From the NCBI GenBank assembly GCA_033558025.1, contig JAUCEF010000004.1, forward strand, positions 372,001-436,000: a stretch of DNA of 64,000 bases. Reading direction: 5' to 3'. Numbering within the stretch: position 1 is the stretch's first letter; each line of letters opens with the position of its first letter. The DNA comes from Phytophthora sp. 'mugwort' (taxonomy: Eukaryota > Oomycota > Peronosporomycetes > Peronosporales > Peronosporaceae). Below are positions 22,898-32,999 of the stretch, one piece after another. The position numbers were made by a program, and so were the translations under genes. Below the pieces are notes generated by a model. The model worked only from the letters and a program-made list of their open reading frames with translations. It searched no databases and had not been told where the DNA came from.

Positions 22898-22993
22898 CGG
22901 CTCGACATGTCCAGAGCGGACGATCCGCAAACCGATGGTCAGACTCGGCTCGGCATGTCCAGAGCGGACGATCCGCAAACCGATGGTCAGACG
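22898..22993 (+). repeat. 48-bp tandem duplication in integrase core
   Basis: Units 22898-22945 and 22946-22993 differ at two positions. The length keeps the frame and duplicates 16 residues, including the DDPQTDGQT motif that precedes the catalytic Glu region. Confidence 0.9.
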
Positions 22994-23919
22994 AAGCGCG
23001 TGAATCGCGTTGTCGAAGACATGCTTCGGAGTGTCTGTGCGGACAGACCCAAGCAATGGAGCACCATGCTTCAACTCGTCGAGTTTGCATTGAGCGATGC
23101 GGTGTATGCCTCGACAGGCTTCACCCCCTTCTATTTGAACGGTCTCACACACTGTCGCGTCCCGCTGACGCCACCAGTTCGTGGTTCAGGGCTTGGTTGG
23201 GGAGGAATAGCTGAAGGCTCGCTGGTGTCAGCCTTGTTGCGGTTCGCAACCGAGTTGACGCGTTCTTGTCAACTAGTTTGAATGTCTTAAGACATGTACG
23301 CGACGTGATGGCTGAGAGTCAAGACGTCCAGAAGGAACAGGGGTGGATGCCAGAGGTAGAGGAAATGTGGAAGAGTTTAAGGTCGGTGACTAAGTTTTAT
23401 TAAACGCGAAGAACCTACCTACACATGCAGTCTCTGCGGTCTTTCAGACCAAGTTGCGCCCGTTTCATCGGACCTTTCAAGGTCGTGGCCAAGAAGGGCC
23501 TTTGCGCACACGCTCAACCTTCCGAAGAAAATGCGTACACACGCTGTGTTTTACGTAGGCTTCCTTAAGCCATATCGAGACCCGGATCGGGTGAGCGCCG
23601 AGGCCTTGGCGTCACAGCCGGTGGCTGGCCAAAGCGCTGGAGGCATACGAGGTCCAACTGGCCACGTAGCTCAGCGAGCGAACGGTCCAGCGCTTCAAAG
23701 CGACGAGCAGAGGACTGCTCCAGGCGGTTGGCAACCGAGGCAGGAGACTGAACCAGTCGACCACATGATGAACAGCATCGATCTCGTCAGGGAGACGATC
23801 ACGGTGACTCGTCACCCACTGCAGCGAGTCAAACAGGGATTGCACCCTTCTCTCGACCGCTAGCAGATCCCTGCGACTCGCAGCGCGAGGATCCAGCCGA
23901 TCATCGATCTCCGCCGCCG

Positions 23920-24060
23920 TTGCTCGATGAGCAGGGAGCTTCCCACTATCATCTGGAGCGCTTAGTTGCGCGTCGTTGTCGCCAGGGTCGTACTCAATAT
24001 CTTGTGAATTGGAGGGGTTATCCTCACAGAACGCTTGGAAGTACGAGGTTCCCGACCGGC
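23920..24060 (+). pseudogene. Chromodomain of the chromovirus integrase
   Basis: HLERLVARRCRQGRTQYLVNW plus RGYP is the first two thirds of a chromodomain, as found at the C-terminus of chromoviral integrases where it directs insertion. The frame is lost after RGYP. Confidence 0.75.
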
Positions 24061-25199
24061 AAGATTGCCCTGACGTCGTGGACGCTCTCGACCGACGCGA
24101 TCAGCAGAGCTCCGAGGGCCAGCGACCGAGGCGTCGCTCGCCTGGTGCTTCCCGGCAATAGCCGCTGGGGGGCCAAGGCCAGCAGCAGAGTTGTCGCTCT
24201 GGTCTTGAAGAGGCGCGGTCACGAGCTTCGCCTTCAGTTTCTCGAACTCGAAACGGAGTCGACGTCCGACTCGAACATCAGTTTCACTGAAACTAATCCG
24301 AAGGGCATCAATGGAAGAGAGCTTGCGGGCTCCTTCGACCCAGCTCTGGAACTGATCCTCGTCTTCCAAAGACGTCTCTCCTGGCTGGAGCACGACTGGA
24401 TAAGTCCGCATCGGTGGAACCGATCCGTGCCGAGCTTGCAGTTGTAGGCGCTCACGACACTCGCGCTGAGTCCTCACTTGAGGAGTCAAGTATCTCTCTC
24501 TGAGAGACTCTCGCGCGGCGAGCTCGTCGGGTGTTGCGGCCGCCGGCCCAATCACATATGTGTTAAGCAACGCCGATGCTGCTAGGCGAGCCATTTCGCT
24601 GGGATCGCGAGGCTCAAAGCCATAGTCACGACGTGACGGGGTAAGCAATGGCCGACCCATAGGTCGCCTCGAACGGGAAGCTGCGGATCAGCCGCAAGCT
24701 GCTGCTCCTGGACTTCATCCAAAGGATTGGTGACGACACCAGATCCACTCGGATCATCTGTTGTTCCCCGCCGAGGTAGCGGAGGCGCATTGCGCAAGAC
24801 TCGTGGAGTCGAGAGCTCGAACGGATTCAGAGCGCGCAGTTGACGGCGCGGGCTCGGCGAGCGGACAGAGCTACTACTGGTCATGGACTCAGTGTTGTCG
24901 ACCTCCTCTTCGCCTTCCTCAAGGCCGTCAAAGAGGGCGTCTCGCGCAAAGTGTACGGGGGGACTGCCCGAGCGGCTTCGTCGTCTCCACTCATGGTCTT
25001 TTGACCGTATCGGCGCCTGTGCGGTGAGTAATATTCTCGCACCGAGAGCCGCGAGGAGCGGGTGGCGCACGGAGACCTCTCCCGTACGGGATGACGAGGA
25101 TGACGAAGGTGTCGGAGACACAGAGGGGCTTAGCCCGCGGCGAGGGCTGTTGTCGCAAGGCGAACTAGAGAGGTCAAAAGACCAATCAGCTGTTGACAT
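23962..25199 (-). CDS. Antisense ORF in the 3' region of the chromovirus (one frameshift)
   Basis: Two long open frames on minus overlap and together cover about 412 codons: from an ATG at 25199 to about 24630, then a +1/-1 shift near 24660 and on to 23962. The first part is Ser/Arg-rich with an acidic patch (GLEEGEEEVDNTESM). The second is charged and helical with RESLRERYLTPQVRTQREC and FQSWVEGARKLSSIDALRI. The 3' end overlaps the sense chromodomain. The sense strand here has no long frame. I do not recognise the protein; the helical part is loosely gag-like. It could be an accessory retroelement gene or compositional chance. Confidence 0.5.
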
Positions 25200-25310
25200 C
25201 TGAGTGCGAACACTCGATGCGGAACAAACAGTGAAAGGCTCTTGGAGCGGAAGGTTCCAGGCCTTTTGCGATTGATACAATCAGACTCTCGTGGATACAG
25301 TGTGTCCACG

Positions 25311-25326
25311 GTTTAGTGGGGGAGAG
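25311..25326 (+). other. Gypsy polypurine tract
   Basis: AGTGGGGGAGAG directly abuts the TG of the 3' LTR, the expected plus-strand primer position. Confidence 0.75.
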
Positions 25327-25720
25327 TGTAACGGGATTACACGAGGGTAACACGAGTGTAGCCGTGTTGCGTGTCACCTTGCAGTAAGTGGTACTTGGTA
25401 CCAATTGGATAAACGGGATTTCAGTACGTGACCACAGGGCCACTCGATATACATTTGGTTAGGTTTAACTATGGTAGATAGTTAGAGTCATACATTTACA
25501 CCACAGACGGCTTTGCCACAGATAAACATACAAATAACAGTTCAGTTTTAGCATCTTAGCATCAAAGCGAGTATCATCCTAGGTTTAGAAATACTGACTC
25601 ATTGATCCTCTAGTGGTATAACTATATATATATAAGCCTCTGCAGACCTTAGGGGTTAGGATAACCACAGCTGAGTCATACGTCTTGCTCTGACGCACTA
25701 CGCTACGTAGTCCCGCTGCA
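25327..25720 (+). repeat. Gypsy 3' LTR (394 bp)
   Basis: TGTAACGGG...CCGCTGCA, aligned with the 5' LTR. Differences are scattered and include short indels. Confidence 0.9.
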
Positions 25721-25725
25721 CTAAC

Positions 25726-27330
25726 CGCGCCAACCCCGACTTCAAAATACCGCTAGAAGATCTAACCAAGAAGATCCCAGATGTCTCACACATCCTGAGG
25801 TTTGGATCTAAGTGTTCTGCGCATATCCACCACAAAACGGGTCGATCTCTCAGGAAACCTGCTGAAAAGCGGTGATTCTGGGGGTCAGTGAGGCGCAAAA
25901 GGGGTATCTACTCTATATCCCAATAATGAAGAAGGTTCTCACGACGACCCATCTCCGAAATGTGGATCGTACTCACCCACACGACACCTCAGCATTACTG
26001 GATGACATTGCCGGGTACCGCTGGTGAACCTAAAGCAGCTGAATCGCCCTCGGACGGAGAACATGAGGACTAAGGGAGGGAAATTTCAGCGCACAGACTC
26101 CCCAGCATTTTTGGCGCTAGTCGCTGCAACCGGCCTCTCCTTCAGGAGGCGTCCAGGCTGCCAGAGTCGTTTATCAAATAATTTGCGCAACCAGCAAGAT
26201 TGCTTTAACGATAAGACTGCCAGCGTCGGCGTCGCTTGCAAATGGAAAGCAAGCGCCCACAAGACTCAAAGATTCCCGCAGCTATGCTGAAGCCATGTCG
26301 GGAGCCCAGTCCGCTGAATGGAAGAAAGCAATTGAGGAGTTGTAAGCGATCAATGGCACGTGGGAAGTTATTGGCGCGCCGGATGCTACTGCTATGGTCT
26401 CAGGCAAATGGGGCTCAAAATAAAATTCAACAGCAGAGGAGATTGGAGCGATTCAAGGCACGTCTCGTCGCTCAAGGCTTTACCCAGCGTTATGGCATCG
26501 ACTGCAGTGAAACGTTTTCGCCGGTCCTGAAGATGTCTAGCCTGCGGTTTTTATTTGTCCTCGCTGCTATCTGGCACGTCCGAGTGCGACCAAGAGATGT
26601 CCCCAACGCGTACCTCAAGGCGGATATTGACAAACCAATCGTGATGCCAGCACCACCGGGAATGCGGCTTCATAAATGTAAGCACTTTTTGCTGAAGAAA
26701 AGTCTCTACGGACTTAAGCAATAGTTGCCACCTCTGGAACGAGCTCATGCACAAGTTTCTGATCGACCACGGCCTGCAACAGAGTAAACTGGACCCATGC
26801 CTGTACTTATGCAGAAAAGAAAGAAGTTACTGGTTCTTGGGCTCTACGTCGATGACCTGCTAAGCCAAGAACCTGTCCGCTGCGACTGGATCATGATCAA
26901 GTTGTAGCAAGCGTTTGGAGTGAAGGACCTGGGCATTGCGGCGACATCTCTCGGACTCCAAGTCGACTAACAAGAAGATGGGATGTTTATCGACCAGAAC
27001 GCAAACATCACAGAACTTCTTGAGCGTAACGGAATGGCAGAATGTCGACCAACGAAAACACCCATGGCTGGGCGACTCGACTCAAATAACGCGGCTGACG
27101 AATCATTTACAGACACTCAACTGATGCGCGAGACTATTGGGTCGCTTCACTGGATCAGCAACTGCACAAGGCCGGACATTACCATGGCAGTTAATTCCTT
27201 GCTCGCCATGTCTCGCAACCTACCACAAGACACTGGCAACCAGTAAAGCATTTGCTGCGGTACCTGAAGGGCACCCTCTTCACATGGGACTCTCGTACAA
27301 GTACAACAGGCAAGACCATCAGGGCTCCGA
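25726..27330 (+). pseudogene. Copia integrase end and reverse transcriptase, 3' part
   Basis: Resumes the interrupted integrase (RANPDFKIPLEDLTKKIP, DVSHILRFGSKC). After a gap the copia RT follows: RFKARLVAQGFTQRYGIDC (~26450), ETFSPVLKMSSLRFLF, LKKSLYGLKQ and the catalytic LYVDDLL (~26840), then GSLHWISNCTRPDITMAVN (~27140). Several in-frame stops. The RNase H domain is absent. Confidence 0.88.
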
Positions 27331-27420
27331 AAAAATAATACTGATACAGAATAAATTATGTACAAGTATTTATTTATTTTGTTTATTGCCACTGGATTTT
27401 CCCTGAACACTTCCCAGACA

Positions 27421-27461
27421 CAAGCTATCCAACGTCTACCTGCGTCCTACATCGTGCAACA
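27421..27461 (+). repeat. Remnant of the copia 3' LTR (41 bp)
   Basis: Identical to the last 41 bases of the LTR at 15185-15405 and followed at once by the CATTA target duplication. Confidence 0.85.
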
Positions 27462-27664
27462 CATTACTCCAAAAGTTTTCGCTCGCAAGTGAACTCACGA
27501 ATCCTCCGTGAGAACTAGGTTATTCCCAGATTTATTATTCGGGTTCACTAGCAGTGGCAACGCAAGGAATGAACAAAGCCCTGGGTTTTGCTAGGCGATA
27601 GCGAGAATAATGCTCTTATCGGAAGGAACGTCCCAGCGAGCACCATATCAACGACCGTACCTCA

Positions 27665-27773
27665 TTAATTTATTAATGCCTCCACCGCTTATAATTTGTG
27701 ATATCTCTGGTTATTTTTGTTAATTTATTAATGCCTCCACCGCTTATAACGTTAGTTTGTGATATCTCTGGTT
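27665..27773 (+). repeat. Short tandem duplication
   Basis: 27665-27712 and 27720-27773 are the same ~48-base AT-rich sequence (TTAATTTATTAATGCCTCCA...). The second copy has a 6-base insert, CGTTAG. The rest of 27467-27969 has no supported gene. Confidence 0.85.
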
Positions 27774-27969
27774 TCATGGTATCCAGTCATTTAGTTTTCG
27801 TTAAATCGCTTGGAGCTCTATCGAGTCGACATACTTAAGACATCGTTGCCAAACACTCTTGTGGTGATGTATAACGGATATATCTCTTATTTCACATTGG
27901 GTGGCTCAAGGCTTTAATGCTTCACCATAGAAGTATTCCATATATTTCGTGCTAATAGATTTAAATGTT

Positions 27970-29838
27970 TTAGTTGCATGACTCGGTGTGCGCCTCCACT
28001 TCTCTTAATTGCATCTGCTTCTGGCACTTGGAGCATCGTACAGCAACAACTGGTGAGCGTGTTAGTCGAACGGGTGATGACTTGGGTGGAGTCGGCTCAG
28101 GTTTAATCGTCTGATGCACTACTGCGCGAACAATATGCCAGTCGACACGAACGACGTCGAGGATTCGAGAGTTCCAGGAGATCATCTGTTGATTCTTCTT
28201 CAAAGAGTCGTAGAACCCAACGACTTCAGCAATCATTGACACCTGCTCCTCTTCCTCAAGTTCATACAAAGGCACAGTGTTACAACGCTGAGTGATCTCC
28301 TGTCGTAGCCACTCAAATGTCGACTGCTCTGTAAAGTACACTCGTAGAAGACGCACTGGCCTTTTTGGGAGTCCAGTACTGGTTGAAGCGAAAACTTGAA
28401 CAAAACAGTACCGCGAACGCTCAGTGCAGCTTTTTATCACAGGAATTAATAGCGCGTTTGGGGAATACTGGCTTGATGGTAGCGTGTGAGCAGACATAGC
28501 AAGCGACAGAACCTTCCATAGATCGATCACATTTTTGTCTTGTATTTCACCCTCTTTCCGTGGCGATAACGCGAGTCCAACCTCGTGAATCTTTTTGTGG
28601 AGCTGCATTTTACTGACAACGTCGAGGGCATTTATCGGCATCAACCTCGCTACTTTAATGAGAAACGTTCTTGCAAGAGACATTTGCTGGGTGCTTAAGC
28701 GATGCAAATCACCACAGCACGCCAATGACAGCGCTAGCTGTAGCCGTAACGAGTGTTCACTGGCAATCTTGATAGCATGTTCAAGTTGCGACTGAGCAAG
28801 CGTGGTAGAGTCAGGTGGTGTTGCCATTAACGCACGCTGGAGGTTAATAAACCCGCTGACAAGCCACGTCAGAGCATACAAATCGGGCTCATCGAGCACA
28901 CGCGAGAGCTCCATTGCTGTACCTAACAGAAAATGACACTGAGGATTGTCCAGTTCCAATTCACTCGAGAGCTGTAGTGCTAGTTGCACTCTTGTCTCTA
29001 TCGCCTTGCGTAATGCGTCTCGTCGAAAGCCAAAATTCAACGTTGGTTGATCCGAGTTGGTATAAGTGCTTGAAAGGTTATGGGAGAGCACGGCAGCTTG
29101 GTGCTCCGTCTCGCCATACAATGCCACATCGAGATCCTCAGCATCTATCTCCAGAGCGAGCACCACGGCCAACCGAGAGGCCGCTCGCTGGAATTCAAAT
29201 ACCATTCGTGGTGATACCTGGTCCCAAGTGGGCTCTTCGCCATCTTTCGAAGAGGTTTCGTCAGCGTGAACCGGCTTGCCCAACTCGGCATAGTCCAAGT
29301 CTAGTGTCACGTGTGGGGCTGAAGCTGCCATGAGTGCATCTAAGAAGGCGCCTCGGCCTAAATTGTGCTCAAACTCAATCCACAACTTGCTGTCATCTTT
29401 CACCACCACGACCAAGTCCTTTGTTCGTGCTGCTAGACTGCTATTGTTACCCAGCTCACCAGCCGCTGTCACTGTTCTGAAGGTGAGCTGTACCTGCATG
29501 ATAGCGGAATATTCGATGGCCGCCCACTGTTCATAGTCATCGTACGAATGCACGTGAGGACACTGAAATTCACTTGCAAGACGCTGTTGTGTACTGCTTT
29601 CCAGTGTAAGTTCTGGTGGGGACATGCACACACATGATCGAGCTCGTTGTTGCTTTCGGCGCAATGCAAAGAGACAAGACTCGCCCAACGCAAGTAGTAA
29701 ATCTTTGTCCGCTCTGTATGGCGCCTTCTTGTTCGTCTTGAAGCAGCCCTTACCAAGTTCCTCCTCTTCAGTCCATTCGTCTTCTTCGACGTACACACGC
29801 GCCAGAATGGCGTAGTGGCAAACGCCTGGGGTTGTCAT
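27970..29838 (-). CDS. 622-aa conserved-looking protein with C-terminal zinc-finger-like motif
   Basis: Single uninterrupted ORF on minus from the ATG at 29838. I do not recognise the family. Residues 1-110 mix an acidic N-terminus (YVEEDEWTEEEELGKG) with basic stretches. About 100-450 is helical and Leu/Ala-rich (ELGNNSSLAARTKD, LQLALSLACCGDLHRL, AIKIASEHSLRLQLAL), which could be TPR-like helices. The C-terminus has CSKCQKQMQLREVEAHTESC, a C-x2-C-x11-H-x3-C finger able to bind zinc. There are no membrane segments or signal peptide. Codon use is even and the gene intact, unlike the transposon debris around it. Confidence 0.8.
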   Translation of the reverse strand: MTTPGVCHYAILARVYVEEDEWTEEEELGKGCFKTNKKAPYRADKDLLLALGESCLFALRRKQQRARSCVCMSPPELTLESSTQQRLASEFQCPHVHSYDDYEQWAAIEYSAIMQVQLTFRTVTAAGELGNNSSLAARTKDLVVVVKDDSKLWIEFEHNLGRGAFLDALMAASAPHVTLDLDYAELGKPVHADETSSKDGEEPTWDQVSPRMVFEFQRAASRLAVVLALEIDAEDLDVALYGETEHQAAVLSHNLSSTYTNSDQPTLNFGFRRDALRKAIETRVQLALQLSSELELDNPQCHFLLGTAMELSRVLDEPDLYALTWLVSGFINLQRALMATPPDSTTLAQSQLEHAIKIASEHSLRLQLALSLACCGDLHRLSTQQMSLARTFLIKVARLMPINALDVVSKMQLHKKIHEVGLALSPRKEGEIQDKNVIDLWKVLSLAMSAHTLPSSQYSPNALLIPVIKSCTERSRYCFVQVFASTSTGLPKRPVRLLRVYFTEQSTFEWLRQEITQRCNTVPLYELEEEEQVSMIAEVVGFYDSLKKNQQMISWNSRILDVVRVDWHIVRAVVHQTIKPEPTPPKSSPVRLTRSPVVAVRCSKCQKQMQLREVEAHTESCN

Positions 29839-30266
29839 GGATTGACGGGGTCAAGGTAAAGCTTTGAGGGATTGAAAGTGGCAAGTTAAAGGCACCAGAA
29901 TGCACTAAATTGGTCTCCTTCATTCGCTCCGCATTGATCCAGAAATAGGAGGCCATTGGAAACGTGAGGGTGTGGAAGATCCAATGTCGGTCTAGCAGTT
30001 CGTAGTTGAATATCATTCCCACTCAGTCACATCCTGGTGTGAAAGATATATAAAGTCCAATTGTTTCTGCATAGGAGAGAGTCTGTATGCATATATGTTC
30101 AGTACTGTATGCACCAGTAAGTGCACCCCCCTGTCGTTAGTAGCAAATAATAGTATTAGTTACGCCAATAGTACTACTCATTACATATTCCAGGCTGTAC
30201 TATCGATTTATCACTACGCAGAAGCTGTAACATAGTAGGGCTCTTAGGATTACTATTTCATAAGTC
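29839..30266. other. Intergenic region
   Basis: Promoter side of the 622-aa gene and, on the other side, of the 72-aa ORF. No further gene supported. Confidence 0.3.
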
Positions 30267-30485
30267 ATGGCTCAACCAATGAAGGATAGAATCTGGAAAG
30301 ACCATTTCCCGATTATCCTAGCCAAATACGAAATGAGGTGCTATAAGATTGAGTATTCCTGGCGGGACGTGCCAGACGATAATTTGCCGCGTTTGCTCTT
30401 GCCCGGTACACCATTCGTGCACCAACGCATAGCTCTCGAGAAGGTGGGGCTGCAGCCAAACTCGTCTCGAGCTACATCCTATTGA
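30267..30485 (+). CDS. 72-aa hypothetical protein
   Basis: ATG to TGA without introns. The product is rich in aromatic and basic residues at the start (MAQPMKDRIWKDHFPIILAK, YEMRCYKIEYSWRDV), then DDNLPRLLLPGTPF. It has no signal peptide. It reads like a real small protein, perhaps mitochondrial, but I cannot name it. Confidence 0.5.
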   Translation: MAQPMKDRIWKDHFPIILAKYEMRCYKIEYSWRDVPDDNLPRLLLPGTPFVHQRIALEKVGLQPNSSRATSY

Positions 30486-31046
30486 GGGAAGCAAGCGCCG
30501 TAAATGATAAACAACGTTTAGTATCGCCAGTATCGCGTCCGTCGTACTATTAGTACTACTACTACTAACAACAGCGCCCGACCTGTAGATAATGTTAAGA
30601 GGGTCTGGATGATTTTAGCTTCTTGAAGCGGGCTGGAGGACGAAGTCTGAATGAGTTTAAGAAATGTTACTAAGATGTCCTTACTTGTGAGTAGGGCGAC
30701 ACCTGTTAAAATCAAGTCGTGGCTCATATCGCACTTCGCTTCGGACTAGATACCAGTTGGACCGACTGTACTCGACAGATACGACCTCAACCAAGGCCGG
30801 GCACGTCCAAAGAGAAACTCACTTGATTATCTGGTGCCTAGGTTTTGCAGAGCAAGCAAATCGTCGATAATAGCCGGGCGAAATGCCCAAATACCGCAGC
30901 CTGTCTTTCTGGTAAGCCGATCTACGATAATAATCAAAACATGCTTTACGGGGGTTGGTTTCCTTTTGCGTTAAGATGGAGAGCACACCCGCAGCAGCTT
31001 CCGCTTCCCGCGCGGATTCCGCACTGACAGACGCCCCATAGATACC
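30486..31046. other. Intergenic, nothing recognised
   Basis: No supported gene. A short (TAC/ACT)n-like stretch lies near 30540-30570. Confidence 0.3.
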
Positions 31047-31449
31047 TCTAACGGGTTACACGAAGGTAACACGAGTGTAGCCGTGTTACGTGTCACCTTG
31101 CAGTAAGTAGTACCTGGTACCAATTGGATTAACAGGATTTCAGTACGTGCCACAGGGCCACCCGATATGCATTTGACTAGGTTTAGCTATGGTAGATAGT
31201 TAGAGTCATACATTTACACCATAGGCGGCTTTGCCGCAGATAAGCATACAAATAACAGTTCAGTTTTAGCATCAAAGCGAGTATCATCCTAGGTTTAGAA
31301 ATACTGACTCAATGATTCTCTAGTGGTATAGCTAGAGAGATATAGGCCTCTGCGGCGTCCTTAGGGGTTAGGAGAACCACAGCTTAGACTCGAAGACCCC
31401 CCCAAAAGTCATACGTCTTCGTCTGATACACTACGCAGCCCCCGCTGCA
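31047..31449 (+). repeat. Solo LTR of the nested gypsy family
   Basis: Aligns end to end with the LTRs at 17948 and 25327. The first TG has become TC. No internal region of the same orientation follows, so it is solo. The flanking 5-mers do not match, so the target duplication is lost or the site rearranged. Confidence 0.88.
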
Positions 31450-31684
31450 CCGCCACCCGCTCATCATGGCCACCGTTGACTGGGTCTTCCCAGTTGATGT
31501 TTTTGGCCTCAAGGAACCGCATGACTTGGTCAAATTATAGATCGACCGATTCTCCAATTTCACCCGAAAAATGTGGGAGTGAGATGCCTTCGACTCGCGT
31601 TTCTTTGCGTGCGAGTTGCTCCATAAGTTGTTGCTGCCTTTCGGCGAGCTCTGTCATTTGTTTCACTGGATCGAGGGTACTCAT
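31450..31684 (-). pseudogene. Start of another gypsy gag
   Basis: From an ATG at 31684: MSTLDPVKQMTELAERQQQL, then GISLPHFSGEIGESVDL, a stop, and FDQVMRFLEAKNINWEDP. The block around FSGEIGESVDL and FLEAKNINWEDP is typical of gypsy gag N-termini. It ends at the solo LTR. Confidence 0.7.
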
Positions 31685-31699
31685 TTTCCTAATTGCCTC

Positions 31700-32700
31700 T
31701 TTTGTTTGAATGTTCGTTTTTTTTTTTTTTTCTTTTTTTTTGTTTTGTTGGGGCTCTGCTATACCAATTTGCTATACCAAAAAAATGAGCGCTTATTATT
31801 AAGCCCTATTAGAAGTTCCTGACTTGTTTCTGCGGATTTTCTTGTACGAGGTGATCTGCCGGTCCGTGAAAGCGGTGAGTAAGTCTTCGACCTGCTCGAG
31901 ACGGTGATTGAGGCGATCCGTCAGTTCTTGCAGCAGGTTGCGGGCGTCCGAGTCCTTGGCGTTGGGGATTTCGTTCCGAATAAACTTGACAAGCTTTTGT
32001 TGCTTGACGAGGATGCCAATAGGTCGTGGCGAAGCTTATCGATTTTAGCTTTGTCGCCAGGGTACTTAAAGAGATCCCCGGTACTTCTGCAAAAGCAGGC
32101 TTCCGTTTCCCGGGTTTTTCGCTTTCCCATACGCTTGGGGTCGAGAGGGGTGACCTTGCCAACCGTCCGGACAACTGTTGCGCAACCAGCTAGTGTACGA
32201 CACGCTATAGGGAAGTTATCCTCCGTGTTAGCAATGGCGGGGCAGGCACACGGCACTAAACCACAGACCCAAAGCTTGGAGTTCCCTATGTGATGCGCGA
32301 TTGTCACCAGCAACGGCACAAACCAGTCGAAAACCAGACAAGGATTTGTAGGAACAAGTCACCTTCTGGCTATGCCACCCAGTAACTTGTTCGATGTGCG
32401 AGGGAGACCTTCCGGCGTATGCCACCCAGTCAACCACTTCGTAGATGGGACCTCTTGAGCAGTTGCAGACCTTTCGGAGACTTGACCAACAAGTGCTACC
32501 ACTTGTAATGATGTGGGGCGGAGGAGAAGGAGAAGGAGTTGTCGAGTAGGAAGGAAATTTGGAAGTGATTCATTTTGGGCGGTCCTTAGTTCGCTAGCGC
32601 TATATCTAAGCCGCCATGGAGGCTCTTGTGTGTCCTTTGTGCCACGCTGGATATTCTCCGCACGGTGACCAACCATTCCTCTACATCACATGCAAACCTA
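31700..32700 (-). pseudogene. Unidentified degenerate coding region, probably transposon-derived
   Basis: Minus-strand frames join as TKWLTGWHTPEGLPRTSNKL, then WFVPLLVTIAHHIGNSKLWV, then LDPKRMGKRKTRE, and, shifted, LLQELTDRLNHRLEQVEDLL. The last part is a clear amphipathic helix. Frames change at least twice. I do not recognise the protein; the position beside gag debris suggests a transposon gene. Confidence 0.35.
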
Positions 32701-32884
32701 CACGTCACACTCTATTGACTATCTGATTGGCTGGAGACTCTGGGACATTCTCTGGTTTCGTCATCATGATAATGATTGCGTGTACCATGAGTGTAGTTCA
32801 CATACGTGATCCTTGGAAGATGTCGTGGTGTCGCGCGGCGCCTCCTTATGTGCAATTTATGCAAACTATGCAAAATAAAATGTG

Positions 32885-32955
32885 TTATCGATGGGACTCG
32901 AACCCGTGACCTTTGCCTTGGACGATAGAAACTTTACGTCTGCACCAGACTGTGC
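32885..32955 (-). other. tRNA-like sequence, probably a SINE head
   Basis: On minus, TGGTGCAGACG at 32947-32937 fits the pol III A box and GGTTCGAGTCC at 32904-32894 fits the B box, 32 bases apart. A D-arm GTCT/AGAC and a T-loop TTCGAGT are present, but the acceptor stem does not pair, so it is not a functional tRNA. An A/T-rich tail follows. Confidence 0.45.
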
Positions 32956-32999
32956 GTATATCGATTGTGTCGGGACCAAAGGTTTTACCCATACGTAAC

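Larger units (their letters stand above)
20780..23281 (+). pseudogene. Chromovirus reverse transcriptase, RNase H and integrase, broken
   Basis: RT fragments: FYIRKPNGKWRIVHAFNKLN (~21050), ALDLVDGYYQLLIRASD (~21190), the catalytic YFDD (~21380), then LGCFIGKRSLRADPAKV. RNase H: SVVCDASDFAIGSALLQ (~21835), ESRQFKAAEKNYPVHDKELL and ICTDHASL. Integrase: zinc finger HDTPLGGHLGREKTY...CETCQRV (HHCC complete, 22440-22590), core Asp regions FVDGLSKMAHLA (~22710) and GLPEAIVSDRDPRFTG (~22810), then DDPQTDGQT duplicated in tandem. Frames change at about 21620, 22790 and elsewhere. A 52-bp palindrome interrupts the finger's N side. Confidence 0.88.
17948..25720 (+). mobile_element. Ty3/gypsy chromovirus nested in the copia integrase
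   Basis: LTRs 17948-18343 and 25327-25720 both start TGTAACGGG and end GCTGCA. The 5 bp flanking are CTATC on the left and CTAAC on the right, a target duplication with one change. Removing the element plus one copy restores the copia reading frame from RNRLPI into RANPDFKIPLEDL. Gene order is gag, protease, RT, RNase H, integrase, chromodomain. The LTRs differ at many sites and the coding region has multiple stops, so it is an old copy. A related solo LTR lies at 31047. Confidence 0.92.
15185..27461 (+). mobile_element. Ty1/copia retrotransposon, split by a nested gypsy element
   Basis: The left LTR begins TGTTG and ends CAACA. The right end keeps the last ~41 bases of the LTR, identical to the left copy. 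The 5 bp flanking both ends are CATTA (15180-15184 and 27462-27466), a perfect target duplication that fixes the boundaries. Gene order is gag, protease, integrase, reverse transcriptase, the copia order. A gypsy element (17948-25720) sits in the integrase. The RNase H domain and most of the 3' LTR are missing, replaced by a short AT-rich stretch near 27330-27420. Several stops make it dead. Confidence 0.92.
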
